64,000 nucleotides of DNA from Rhodoferax sp. TS-BS-61-7 (GTDB taxonomy: Bacteria; Pseudomonadota; Gammaproteobacteria; Burkholderiales; Burkholderiaceae_C). The notes below the pieces were generated by a model. The model saw nothing but the letters and a program-made list of their open reading frames with translations. It did no database searches and was not told where the DNA came from. Numbering within the stretch: position 1 is the first letter of the stretch; each line of letters opens with the position of its first letter. Below are positions 1 to 7,426 of this stretch, one piece after another. The position numbers were made by a program, and so were the translations under genes. The stretch covers positions 1,171,733-1,235,732 of the forward strand of contig NZ_PTQY01000001.1 in the NCBI RefSeq assembly GCF_002943465.1. Reading direction: 5' to 3'.

Positions 1-25
1 GGCTTAAACGCAGCTTCTCCAATGC

Positions 26-51
26 AAAAGGGACCCGAAGGTCCCTTTTTT
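26..51. terminator. Bidirectional intrinsic terminator
   Basis: A perfect 10-bp inverted repeat (AAAAGGGACC / GGTCCCTTTT) around a CGAA loop, with A-run and T-run flanks, so it can end transcription from either side. It lies 30 bases past the stop of the minus-strand RRM gene and would also end whatever gene enters from the left edge. Confidence 0.85.
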
Positions 52-80
52 GCGAAGTACAAGTACTTGCTGTGTGCTGC

Positions 81-524
81 TTAGTAGCTGCTACGACCAC
101 CGCCGTAACCACCACCGCCGCCGCCACCGGAGCGGCCACCGCCACCACCGTAGCCGCCGCCACCGGAGCGGTCACCGCCGCCGCCGTAGCCGCCACCACC
201 GGAACGGCCGCCGCCACCGAAGCCGCCGCCACCGCCAGCACCGCCGCCGAAGCCGCCGGAACGGGGAGGACGTGGTTCCATGGGACGGGCTTCGTTCACC
301 ACCAGACCGCGGCCACCGAACTGTTGACCGTTCATGGCGTTGATCGCGGTTTGTGCTTCAGCATCGCTGCCCATTTCCACAAAACCGAAGCCTTTGGAGC
401 GACCGGTGTCGCGTTCCATCATGACTTTGGCGCTGGAAACGGAACCGTGTGCCGCAAACGCTTGTTGCAGGTCTTCGTCACGGAAAGAATAAGGCAGGTT
501 GCCTACGTAAAGTTTGTTGCCCAT
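81..524 (-). CDS. Glycine-rich RRM RNA-binding protein
   Basis: A 147-residue single-RRM protein with a long Gly-rich tail, like the cold-responsive bacterial RNA-binding proteins. The RRM covers about residues 1-80, with RNP2 (LYVGNL) near residue 5 and RNP1 (KGFGFVEM) near residue 45. The last 55 residues are GGGGYGGGG/RSGGGG-type repeats, low-complexity RNA-binding sequence. I chose the ATG at 524 rather than the in-frame ATG 15 bases upstream because GAGGAG sits about 10 bases before it and the protein then begins MGNKLYVG, as family members do. A strong terminator follows, so it is probably monocistronic. Cold or stress induction is known for the family and is not shown here. Confidence 0.93.
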   Translation of the reverse strand: MGNKLYVGNLPYSFRDEDLQQAFAAHGSVSSAKVMMERDTGRSKGFGFVEMGSDAEAQTAINAMNGQQFGGRGLVVNEARPMEPRPPRSGGFGGGAGGGGGFGGGGRSGGGGYGGGGDRSGGGGYGGGGGRSGGGGGGGYGGGRSSY

Positions 525-687
525 GGAGGGACTCCTCAAAATAACTCAAAACGCGATGGAGTCCTTAACCGCAATCAACAAACCAGTGAAGACTTAAAGC
601 AGACGCGAAACTGACTAAACACCGCAAACTTGCACACCCGTACTCTGGGCAATGCAAGACCATTATGCGCTAGTTTTTAAAAGCCAC

Positions 688-921
688 CTAATTTTTATTT
701 TTTATAGGGTTTGTGGCGGAATCCGGTTCTTCCTCTGCGTAGTGGCGCCACTGTTGCATGCTGTTGCGCATGGTGAGCATTTGGCGCTCGAACCGGGGGC
801 AGGCTGCGCAGGCGAGCAGGTGCAAGCGCAGCGCAATGCGGTCGCCTGTGCCCAGCGGGCGGTCTTCCCGGGCGACGAGCAGGGCGGCCGCTTCTCGGCA
901 GGTCCTTCGGAATGGCATCAT
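688..921 (-). CDS. Zinc-binding anti-sigma factor (zf-HC2 type)
   Basis: A 77-residue soluble protein with the pattern H-x3-C-x2-C (HLLACAACPRF) near residues 43-53 and an upstream CREAA segment, the zinc-associated anti-sigma signature. The first ATG of an ATGATG overlaps the TGA of the sigma-factor gene, implying translational coupling and a stoichiometric pair. No membrane segment is visible, so it would be a cytoplasmic sensor/inhibitor. Family knowledge: zinc loss or metal/thiol stress releases the sigma factor. The neighbouring bufferin operon suggests that the signal is a metal such as copper, which is inference. Confidence 0.85.
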   Translation of the reverse strand: MMPFRRTCREAAALLVAREDRPLGTGDRIALRLHLLACAACPRFERQMLTMRNSMQQWRHYAEEEPDSATNPIKNKN

Positions 922-1487
922 GGTTGAACGGCCTTTGCAAACCAGTGCATCTCCAGACACTCGCGCAAACGCAGGCGAGCGCGGTGCAGCTGTACGTAAA
1001 GGTTAGTCGGCGTGAGCTGCAGCTCCTTACAAATTTCCTCGCTGGACAGTTCCAGCCACTCGCGCATCAGGAACAGCCGCCCCTGGACTGCCGGTAACTT
1101 GTTGGTGCAAGCCTCCAGGATTTCGAAAAATTGGCGGCGGCTTGCGTCCTGCTCCGGGTTGCCCCACTCGGAGGGCATTTGGCTAAAGTGGCCGTCGGCT
1201 TGGAACGCGATCAGGTCCAGCGGATCTGTTTGGTGGTCGGGATCGGTATCCAGCGTGGTGGCTTCCCGGCTGTGGTGGCGCAGGGCGTCAATGATCTTGT
1301 GTTTGAGGATGCCCACCAGCCAGGTTTTGAGTTGGGAGCGGCTGTCAAACGCCTGGGGCTTGGCGATCGCGGCCAACACGGTCTCGGACACGGCGTCTTC
1401 GGCCCAGGCCTCGTTGCGCAATTGCAGGCGTGCAAACTTGAGGAGGTAATCACGGAGGTCGGCGACCTGCTGTTCAAAACTGGGCAT
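918..1487 (-). CDS. ECF-type RNA polymerase sigma factor
   Basis: A 189-residue sigma factor containing only regions 2 and 4. Region 2 includes WAEDAVSETVLAA and RSQLKTWLVGILKHKIID (about residues 25-75); region 4 includes LSSEEICKELQLTPTNLYVQ with an RARLRLRECL helix near the C-terminus. I chose the ATG at 1487 (MPSFEQQ) because the upstream in-frame extension does not resemble the family and no good Shine-Dalgarno sequence separates the options. It is coupled to the anti-sigma gene downstream and divergent from bufA across about 200 bases, an arrangement described for gold/copper-inducible gig and bufferin operons. It probably activates that operon and possibly itself. Confidence 0.88.
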   Translation of the reverse strand: MPSFEQQVADLRDYLLKFARLQLRNEAWAEDAVSETVLAAIAKPQAFDSRSQLKTWLVGILKHKIIDALRHHSREATTLDTDPDHQTDPLDLIAFQADGHFSQMPSEWGNPEQDASRRQFFEILEACTNKLPAVQGRLFLMREWLELSSEEICKELQLTPTNLYVQLHRARLRLRECLEMHWFAKAVQP

Positions 1488-1589
1488 GGGGGTTTGCGGG
1501 TTGGTGTGGTTGCAGTGTACGGTTGCGCGGTGGCACCACGTTTGCAGCCAAGGGAAAACCCGTGTGCGCGTGTTATCAAGCGGGGGTAC

Positions 1590-1618
1590 TGTAAGAAATG
1601 CCAACCCTGCCGGACTAA
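1590..1618 (+). promoter_or_regulatory. Candidate ECF-sigma promoter of the buf operon
   Basis: TGTAAG at 1590-1595 and CGGACTAA at 1611-1618, 15 bases apart, resemble the -35 (GTAA-type) and -10 (CG-type) elements of ECF promoters. They lie 77 bases before the bufA start in the divergent region. Only position and general resemblance support this; no second copy was found to confirm a consensus. Confidence 0.35.
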
Positions 1619-1694
1619 CCTTCAACCAGCGTTCTGGCGCAATTCCGTGCCAAGCCTATCTGGTTGTTTCTCTTTCCAACCTAGGAGTTTTCTC

Positions 1695-1964
1695 ATGAAC
1701 CAACGTGCCCTGATCGCCGCCACCGCCGCCAGCCTGATGACCTTGGCCTTGGCCTCTGCCCCCGTGGCCGCCCAAGAGAAAGAAAAATGCTTTGGTATTG
1801 CCAAGGCCGGACAAAATGACTGTGCCAACCTCTCTGGCAGCCACTCCTGCGCCGGCCAGTCCAAGGTGGACATGGACAAGGGTGAATGGAAGTACGTCGC
1901 CAAAGGCACCTGCAAGGACATGAAGGGCCTGTCCATGGAAGACGCCAAGAAGATGAAGAGCTGA
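1695..1964 (+). CDS. bufA1: Bufferin-type precursor peptide (DUF2282)
   Basis: An 89-residue secreted peptide. Residues 1-26 are a classical signal peptide (basic N-terminus, Ala/Leu core, ending PVAAQ). The mature part has four cysteines in the family spacing: [18 protein letters not shown] and GTCKDM. DUF2282 proteins are reported as substrates of DUF692 (MNIO) enzymes, which convert cysteines to copper-binding heterocycles; here the enzyme gene follows 11 bases later. TAGGAG is placed correctly before the ATG at 1695. It is the first gene of a bufABC-doxX operon facing away from the ECF sigma gene. Copper sequestration in the periplasm is the likely role. The family assignment is secure; the metal is inferred. 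Confidence 0.92.
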   Translation: MNQRALIAATAASLMTLALASAPVAAQEKEKCFGIAKAGQNDCANLSGSHSCAGQSKVDMDKGEWKYVAKGTCKDMKGLSMEDAKKMKS

Positions 1965-1975
1965 TTGCCTTGCCC

Positions 1976-2908
1976 ATGACCGCCACCTACCCCGACATGC
2001 CTGTGCCCGCGCCCCGCGGCCAGGTCGGCATCGGGTGGCGGCACCCCCATTACGCGGAGCTGCTGGAGCGGCAGCCCGCACTGGACTTTCTGGAAGTCCA
2101 CTCCGAGAATTTTTTTGGCGGCGGTGGTGCTGCATTGGCCGTGCTGATGCAGGCCAGGGCGCACTACCCCATCAGCCTGCACGGCGTGGGGCTGTCGCTG
2201 GGCTCGGCGGTGGGGCTGGACCCCTGGCACCTGGACCAGCTGGCCCGCCTGGTGCAGCGGGTGGACCCCGTGCGGGTGAGCGACCACGCCTGTTTTGCGC
2301 GTGGCACCCTGGGGGCGCAGACCGTGCACGGCGCAGACCTGTTGCCCATCCCGTTTTCTGACGAGGCGCTGGACGTGTTGTGCCGCCATGTGCAGCAGGT
2401 CCAAGACCGGTTGCAGCGCCGCTTCATGGTGGAAAACCTGTCGGCCTATGTGCGCTGGAACAGCGCAGACGCCCACGACTGGTCGGAGACTGATTTTTTG
2501 ACCACTCTGGCCCGGCGCACGGGCTGCCTGCTGCTGGTGGATGTGAACAACATTTATGTGAATGCGCGCAACGCCGAACTGGCGGGCCAACTTGCCGATC
2601 CGCTGCAAGCCAGCCGCGATTGGCTGGACGCCATTCCGCCCGATGCCGTAGGCGAGCTGCATGTGGCGGGCCACTGCCATGTGGCCGATGCGCATGGCGA
2701 GATCGTGATTGATGACCACGGCAGCCGGGTCAGCCCCGCGGTGTGGGCGCTGCACCGGCATGCCTTGCAACGTTTTGGCCCCGTGGCCACATTGGTGGAG
2801 TGGGACACCGAGGTGCCTGCGCTGGACGTGTTGCTGGAGGAGGCCGATACCGCCCGCCATGCAGGCCACGCCGTGCGCGGCGCTGCCACTGCGGAGGCCT
2901 TGGCATGA
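1976..2908 (+). CDS. bufB: MNIO-family bufferin-modifying enzyme (DUF692)
   Basis: A 310-residue TIM-barrel enzyme of the multinuclear non-heme iron oxidase (DUF692) family. Conserved metal-site segments are visible: GIGWR at the N-terminus, LEVHSENFF (residues 35-45), [10 protein letters not shown] (about 63-72), VSDHACF (about 101), MVENLS (about 153), [11 protein letters not shown] (about 185), GELHVAGH (about 223) and VEWDTEVP (about 275). It should modify cysteines of the BufA peptide encoded just upstream, with BufC as partner. The start ATG at 1976 lies 11 bases after bufA, and the stop overlaps the bufC start (ATGA). Length and motifs are normal. Confidence 0.93.
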   Translation: MTATYPDMPVPAPRGQVGIGWRHPHYAELLERQPALDFLEVHSENFFGGGGAALAVLMQARAHYPISLHGVGLSLGSAVGLDPWHLDQLARLVQRVDPVRVSDHACFARGTLGAQTVHGADLLPIPFSDEALDVLCRHVQQVQDRLQRRFMVENLSAYVRWNSADAHDWSETDFLTTLARRTGCLLLVDVNNIYVNARNAELAGQLADPLQASRDWLDAIPPDAVGELHVAGHCHVADAHGEIVIDDHGSRVSPAVWALHRHALQRFGPVATLVEWDTEVPALDVLLEEADTARHAGHAVRGAATAEALA

Positions 2909-3675
2909 GCGCCCTGGCACTGCAGCAACAGCAGCTGCTGGAAAGCCTGTTTGTGCCCGAAACTGAAGGTGCTATAAAAAACATAGCTATTTGCGCAGAT
3001 TCCATGGGCGCTAGAGGCCTAAAAGCCTACCAATCCAATGGCCACGCCCTGGCCGAGCGCGCGCTGCTGGCGGCCTACCCGGTGCTGGCGCAGATGCTGG
3101 GCGGTGAGAGTTTTGCCGCCCTGGCGCGTGCGCTGTGGCACGCAAGCCCCCCGCAGCGTGGTGATATGGCGCAGTGGGGGGGCACGCTGGCCGATTTTGT
3201 GGCGACCAGCCCGCAGCTGGCCGACGAGCCCTACCTGGCCGATGTGGCACGGGTGGAGTGGGCGCTGCACACCTGTGCCAGTGCGGCTGATGCCGAACTC
3301 CAACCCGCCACCCTGGCCCTGTTGGGCAGCCACGACCTGGACACCCTGCGGCTGCAACTGGCCCCCGGCACCGCTGTGTTGTGCAGCCCCTGGCCCACGG
3401 CCAGCCTGGTGCGGGCGCATTTGCAGGAAGGCTTAACGCTGGCCGAAGCCGCTACCCGCTTGCGCGCAGGTCAGGCCGAAGATGTGGTGGTCTGGCGCCA
3501 GGGCTACCGCCCGCGCCTGCGGCAGGCGGTACCCGGGGAGGTGGTGTTCGTATCCACCCTGCTGCAGGGCCGTGCCTTGGGGCCCGCTCTGGATGTTGCC
3601 CCGCAACTCGACATCAACGCCTGGCTCACCGACGCCGTGCAAAGCGGACTGCTGTTGGCCGTCCACGCCCCCTGA
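2905..3675 (+). CDS. bufC: Bufferin partner protein (DUF2063) carrying a repeat insertion
   Basis: A 256-residue DUF2063 protein, the usual partner of DUF692 enzymes that helps recognise the peptide substrate. The N-terminal DUF2063 domain is recognisable from [17 protein letters not shown] through [16 protein letters not shown] and the [13 protein letters not shown] segment; a C-terminal domain follows. ATGA overlap with bufB indicates coupling. Oddity: residues about 23-41 ([17 protein letters not shown]) are encoded by a copy of dispersed repeat family A in frame, just before the first conserved motif (normally a short helix leading into RGLxAYRxN). The reading frame is intact, so the protein is probably still made with an extra surface segment. 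Confidence 0.88.
   Translation: MSALALQQQQLLESLFVPETEGAIKNIAICADSMGARGLKAYQSNGHALAERALLAAYPVLAQMLGGESFAALARALWHASPPQRGDMAQWGGTLADFVATSPQLADEPYLADVARVEWALHTCASAADAELQPATLALLGSHDLDTLRLQLAPGTAVLCSPWPTASLVRAHLQEGLTLAEAATRLRAGQAEDVVVWRQGYRPRLRQAVPGEVVFVSTLLQGRALGPALDVAPQLDINAWLTDAVQSGLLLAVHAP
2971..3029 (+). repeat. Dispersed repeat family A, copy 1 (inside bufC)
   Basis: GCTATAAAAAACATAGCTAT followed by TTGCGCAGATTCCATGGGCGCTAG matches the family layout: a GCTAT/ATAGC inverted pair, a TGCGCAnATTCC core, then a CTAG-bearing arm. It is in frame and free of stops in bufC. Confidence 0.8.
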
Positions 3676-3699
3676 TTCTTCCACCCCCGCCACCCTGCG

Positions 3700-4194
3700 A
3701 TGACGCCTACCGCCATGCCCTCTTTGCAAACCCCCAGTGCTTCCTGGACCACCCGCGCTGTTGCGCTGTGGGACCGTCTGGAGCGCAGCCTTAACACCCT
3801 GCAGCCCCTGGCCGCCCTGCTGGCGCGGCTGTATGTGGCGCAGGTGTTTTTCCTCTCGGGCCTGACCAAGCTGCGCGACTGGGACATCACCCTGGCCCTG
3901 TTTGCCGATGAATACCACGTGCCCCTGCTCTCGCCCGCGGTGGCTGCTGCGCTCGGCACAGCGGGTGAGCTGGTTTTGCCCGTGTTGCTGGTGCTGGGCC
4001 TGGCTGGGCGTTTTGCGGCGCTGGGCCTGAGCGTGGTGAATGGGGTGGCGGTGCTGGCGCTGGCCGAGATTGCCCCGGCGGCGCTGCAGCAGCACATCAC
4101 CTGGGGCGTGTTGTTGGCCGCCTTGGCGCTGTATGGCTGCGGCCCCTGGTCGCTGGGGCCGGTGTTGCGGCGTTGGGTGCTTCGCGGGGCGTAA
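3700..4194 (+). CDS. DoxX family membrane protein
   Basis: A 164-residue integral membrane protein with about four transmembrane helices. The DoxX pattern is clear: LLARLYVAQVFFLSGLTKL (about residues 40-60), then a second helix after AAALGTAGELVLPVLLVLG, and WGVLLAALALYG near the C-terminus. It lies 24 bases after bufC and is the usual last gene of DUF2282-DUF692-DUF2063-DoxX operons (called gigT in the gold-induced operon). Its biochemical role there is not established. An alternative ATG is five codons downstream; no strong Shine-Dalgarno sequence decides between them. Confidence 0.88.
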   Translation: MTPTAMPSLQTPSASWTTRAVALWDRLERSLNTLQPLAALLARLYVAQVFFLSGLTKLRDWDITLALFADEYHVPLLSPAVAAALGTAGELVLPVLLVLGLAGRFAALGLSVVNGVAVLALAEIAPAALQQHITWGVLLAALALYGCGPWSLGPVLRRWVLRGA

Positions 4195-4203
4195 GCTCGC
4201 GCC

Positions 4204-6336
4204 ATGCCCGCCGCTCCCTTTCCGCCGCCCACACCCGCCACGCGCCGGGGGCTGTGGCCCACGCGCATTGCCTGGCGGCTGGCACTGGGGCTGGGGGTGT
4301 TGGTGGGGCTGGTGTTGTTGGCGCTGTTGCAGTCGGGTTGGCAGCTGCGCTTGATGTCGGACCTCACCCAGCGTTTTGCCACGGGTGACATGCAGCGCCT
4401 GCTGCGGGTGCAGGCCCTGACGCTGCAAACCGAAGGTGTGGGTAGCGCCCTGGTGCGCCTGGTGCATGCCCCGCGCGAAGACCGTGTCAAAGAGTACACC
4501 GATGTGGATGCGCGCAACCGCACGCTGGACGGCATCATCGAATCGCTGTCCGAAGGGCTGAAGGATGTCGAACAGGAAGCCACCCTGCGTCGCCTGGTGG
4601 AGGCCCGCACCACCTATGCCGAGGCGTTTATTGCCACGGTGGACGAGATTGAAGCCGACAACCTGCCCGCCGCCGCGCGGGCCCTCAACGACCAGGTGAA
4701 CCCGGCCCTGAACGCGATGTTGCGGGAATCGGGCGCCCTGTTGCAGCGTGAGCGCCAGCGGGTCGAAGAGCAACTGGCGGCGGCCCAATCGCTGTTTGAG
4801 CGCGTGGCCCTGTGGGTTGGCGCCGCATCGTTGCTGGGTGTTGCGCTCGCTGCGGTGGTGGCCTGGCGCACCACCCGCAGTGTGGTGGCGCCCTTGGCGC
4901 GGCTGGAGACCGCGGCCTTGCAAATTGCCCAGGGTGACTACCGCCACCGCATGCCGGATACGGGTACCCAGGAGGTAGACCGCGTGGGCCAGGCGCTCAA
5001 CACCATGGCCGATGCAGTGGCGCAGCGCGAGCAGCAAATCGTGCGGCTGGCCTACCAGGACAGCCTCACCGGCCTGCCCAACCGCACCGCACTGCTCTAC
5101 CCGCAACACCCCGTGCCGGAAGGCTACAACGCGCTGTTGCTGATCGATTTGGCCCGGCTCAAGGCCATCAACGAAACCTTGGGTTTTGCCACCGGCGACA
5201 CCCTGATCAAAGAGCTGGCCACGCGCAGCCAGGCCGTGTTGCAGACCGCCATGGCCCGCGGTTGGGTGGGGCCGCGTGGCGTGGTGGCACGCCTGGCGGG
5301 CGGCAGTTTTGCCATGGCCGTTCGGGCGGCCAGCCGCCATGAAGTGGAGCAACTGCGCCTGGCACTCAGTGCGGCCATGGCGCAGTCGGTGGCCTGCAGC
5401 GGTCACAGCGTGGACCTGGCGATTGCGTGTGGCTTGGCCGGTGCCGAAACGCAGGATGCTGTGGCCGCCAATGCCCTGCTGCGCAATGCCGAGGTGGCGC
5501 TGCACAGCGCCAAACGCGCCGCGCTGGACCACACCTGGTACAGCGCCGCCCAGGAGGCCGCGCGCCTGGACCACCTGAGCCTGGTGTCGGACCTGCGCAC
5601 GGCGGTGGCCCAGTCCCAGCTGCAAATGTGGCTGCAACCCAAGCTGTCGTTGCAGACCGGCCAGCCTGTGGGGGCCGAGGCCTTGGTGCGCTGGGTGCAC
5701 CCGCAGCGTGGTTTTGTGTCGCCGGCTGAATTTGTGCCGTTTGCCGAGCAGACCGGATACATCACCATGGTGACCGACTGGATGCTGGACCAGGCCCTGC
5801 ACACCTTGCAGCGCTGGGCCAGCACCTACCCCCAGCTCAGCATCGCCGTCAACCTGAGCACGCGTGACCTGCAAGACCCGGGTTTTGCGCTGCGTGTGGC
5901 CGCCAAGGTGGCTGCCAGCGGAGTCGATCCACAACGCCTGCGCCTGGAGGTGACCGAGAGCGGGGTGATGCAAGACGCCGTGAAAAGCCTGGCCCTTCTG
6001 CACGCCCTGCGCGCGGTTGGCATGCCGCTGTCCATTGATGACTTTGGCACCGGCTACTCCTCGCTGGCCTACCTGCAGAAGATGCCGGTGAGTGAGCTCA
6101 AAATCGACCGCAGTTTTGTCGATGGCATTGACGCGGCACCCGCCAGCCAGCGGTTGGTCAAGGCCATGATTGAGATGGGCCACGGTCTGGATCTGGTGGT
6201 CACCGCCGAAGGTGTGGAAACCACCGCCGAGCGCGACATGCTCATCAGCCTGGGGTGTGATGTCATGCAGGGCTACCTGGGCAGCAAACCCCTGCATGGT
6301 GATGTGATGGAAACCTGGTTGCTATCAAATACATAG
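4204..6336 (+). CDS. Membrane EAL phosphodiesterase with degenerate GGDEF
   Basis: A 710-residue inner-membrane signalling protein: TM helix about 23-43, periplasmic sensor about 44-195 with helical content, TM about 200-220, HAMP (RSVVAPLARLETAALQIAQG) to about 275, GGDEF-like domain about 285-440, EAL domain about 455-705. The cyclase site reads ARLAGGSF instead of GG(D/E)EF and the I-site region is not conserved, so it should not make c-di-GMP. The EAL domain keeps EALVRW, NLSTRDL, EVTESG, DDFGTGYSSL and KIDRSFV, consistent with active phosphodiesterase. It starts 9 bases after doxX and may be read through from it. The last residues and the stop codon come from a repeat copy (6321-6383). 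Confidence 0.92.
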   Translation: MPAAPFPPPTPATRRGLWPTRIAWRLALGLGVLVGLVLLALLQSGWQLRLMSDLTQRFATGDMQRLLRVQALTLQTEGVGSALVRLVHAPREDRVKEYTDVDARNRTLDGIIESLSEGLKDVEQEATLRRLVEARTTYAEAFIATVDEIEADNLPAAARALNDQVNPALNAMLRESGALLQRERQRVEEQLAAAQSLFERVALWVGAASLLGVALAAVVAWRTTRSVVAPLARLETAALQIAQGDYRHRMPDTGTQEVDRVGQALNTMADAVAQREQQIVRLAYQDSLTGLPNRTALLYPQHPVPEGYNALLLIDLARLKAINETLGFATGDTLIKELATRSQAVLQTAMARGWVGPRGVVARLAGGSFAMAVRAASRHEVEQLRLALSAAMAQSVACSGHSVDLAIACGLAGAETQDAVAANALLRNAEVALHSAKRAALDHTWYSAAQEAARLDHLSLVSDLRTAVAQSQLQMWLQPKLSLQTGQPVGAEALVRWVHPQRGFVSPAEFVPFAEQTGYITMVTDWMLDQALHTLQRWASTYPQLSIAVNLSTRDLQDPGFALRVAAKVAASGVDPQRLRLEVTESGVMQDAVKSLALLHALRAVGMPLSIDDFGTGYSSLAYLQKMPVSELKIDRSFVDGIDAAPASQRLVKAMIEMGHGLDLVVTAEGVETTAERDMLISLGCDVMQGYLGSKPLHGDVMETWLLSNT

Positions 6337-6383
6337 CTGCTCGCGCATATTCCATAAGCACCAAGTGCTTGTTTGGCTATAAA
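6321..6383 (+). repeat. Dispersed repeat family A, copy 2 (ends two convergent genes)
   Basis: GCTATCAAATACATAGCTGC then TCGCGCATATTCCATAAGCA and a GGCTATAAA end. It is the clearest copy. It fills the whole 40-base gap between the convergent EAL and LysR genes and supplies both stop codons: TAG inside ACATAGC for the plus gene and the complement of CTA for the minus gene. Confidence 0.88.
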
Positions 6384-7327
6384 TCTGACGGGGGCTTGAA
6401 CGGACTGGCTTGCAGCGCCTGCGCGCATTCCTGCACCATCCAGCGGCGAAAGCGGTGCAGCGCTTCGCTGTTGCGCCGGGTGTTGGGCTCCACCAGAAAG
6501 TAGCCGCGCGCCGTGCGCTGCGGTGCGGCCACCGCGGCCACCAGTTGCCCGCTGCGCACCAGCGCATCCACCAGCGGGGCCCAGCCCAGCGCCACGCCCT
6601 GCCCGGCCATGGCCGCCTGGATGACCAGCGGGTAGTTGTTGAGCGTGAGGTCGTGCCCGGCGCCCGCACTGCGCAGGCCATGGGCGGCAAACCAGCCCTC
6701 CCACAGCAGCCAGCGCTGGGGTTCGGCACTCTCCAGGTGCAGCAGCGGCAGCGTGCGCAGGTCGGCTGCCTGGCCGCTCAGGCGCTGCCGGGTATAAAAA
6801 GTCGGGCTGCACACCGGCACCACGATTTCGGGGAGCAAGGGGGTGGCGCTGCAGCCGGGCCAATGCCCGTCGCCAAATGCCACTGCCATGTCCACCGGTT
6901 CACCGCGGATGTCGAACTGGTTCTGGCTGGTGACGATGCGCACATCCAGCTCCGGCACCAGCTCGCGCAGTGCGGCCAGGCGCGGCATCAGCCAATAGGT
7001 GGCAAAGCCGAAGTCGGTGGCCACGGTCAGCACCTGGCGCTCGCGCCGCGCCCGGATTTTGGCGGCCACCTCGCCAATGCTGCTCAGGCTCTCGCGCACC
7101 GCGGTCACCAGCTGCAAGCCCTCGGGCGTGAGCGACACGCCCCGGTGCTCCCGCTTGAACAGGGGCACGCCCAGGTCGTCTTCCAGCAGGCCGATGCGCT
7201 GGCTCACCGCCGGTTGGCTGGTGCCCAGCTCCTGGGCCGCAGCGGTAAAGCTCAGGTGGCGCACCGCGGCTTCAAAAAACACCAGGCTTTGCAAAGGGGG
7301 GAGGCGGCGCATGTCTTGCATAAGCAC
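6377..7327 (-). CDS. LysR-family regulator of choline sulfate utilisation
   Basis: A 316-residue LysR regulator. The winged helix-turn-helix spans about residues 8-67 (LSFTAAAQELGTSQPAVSQRIGLLEDDLG) and the effector domain about 95-300. It is divergent from the choline-sulfatase gene across about 100 bases, the arrangement of the choline-sulfate regulator in Rhizobium and Pseudomonas relatives, so it most likely controls betC and choX in response to choline or choline sulfate. The C-terminal codons and stop lie in a family A repeat shared with the convergent EAL gene. Function is assigned mainly from context and overall resemblance. Confidence 0.85.
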   Translation of the reverse strand: MLMQDMRRLPPLQSLVFFEAAVRHLSFTAAAQELGTSQPAVSQRIGLLEDDLGVPLFKREHRGVSLTPEGLQLVTAVRESLSSIGEVAAKIRARRERQVLTVATDFGFATYWLMPRLAALRELVPELDVRIVTSQNQFDIRGEPVDMAVAFGDGHWPGCSATPLLPEIVVPVCSPTFYTRQRLSGQAADLRTLPLLHLESAEPQRWLLWEGWFAAHGLRSAGAGHDLTLNNYPLVIQAAMAGQGVALGWAPLVDALVRSGQLVAAVAAPQRTARGYFLVEPNTRRNSEALHRFRRWMVQECAQALQASPFKPPSDL

Positions 7328-7426
7328 AGTTTATGCCGCCATAAGTAATAGATGTCTTCACGCGCAGGTTTTGCGTGCCTAGACTGAATCCATTGCATAA
7401 CCCGCCTTTATGTTTACACCGGTACT

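Noticed and set aside
90..260. GCC/ACC-rich repetitive tract as a non-coding satellite.
   Set aside because: It is the codon-level reflection of the Gly-rich tail of the RRM protein on the minus strand.
3433..6297. A 954-codon open frame on the minus strand.
   Set aside because: It is the complement of the bufC end, doxX and the EAL gene; His/Gln/Gly/Arg-rich shadow typical of high-GC DNA. The plus-strand genes have clear motifs.
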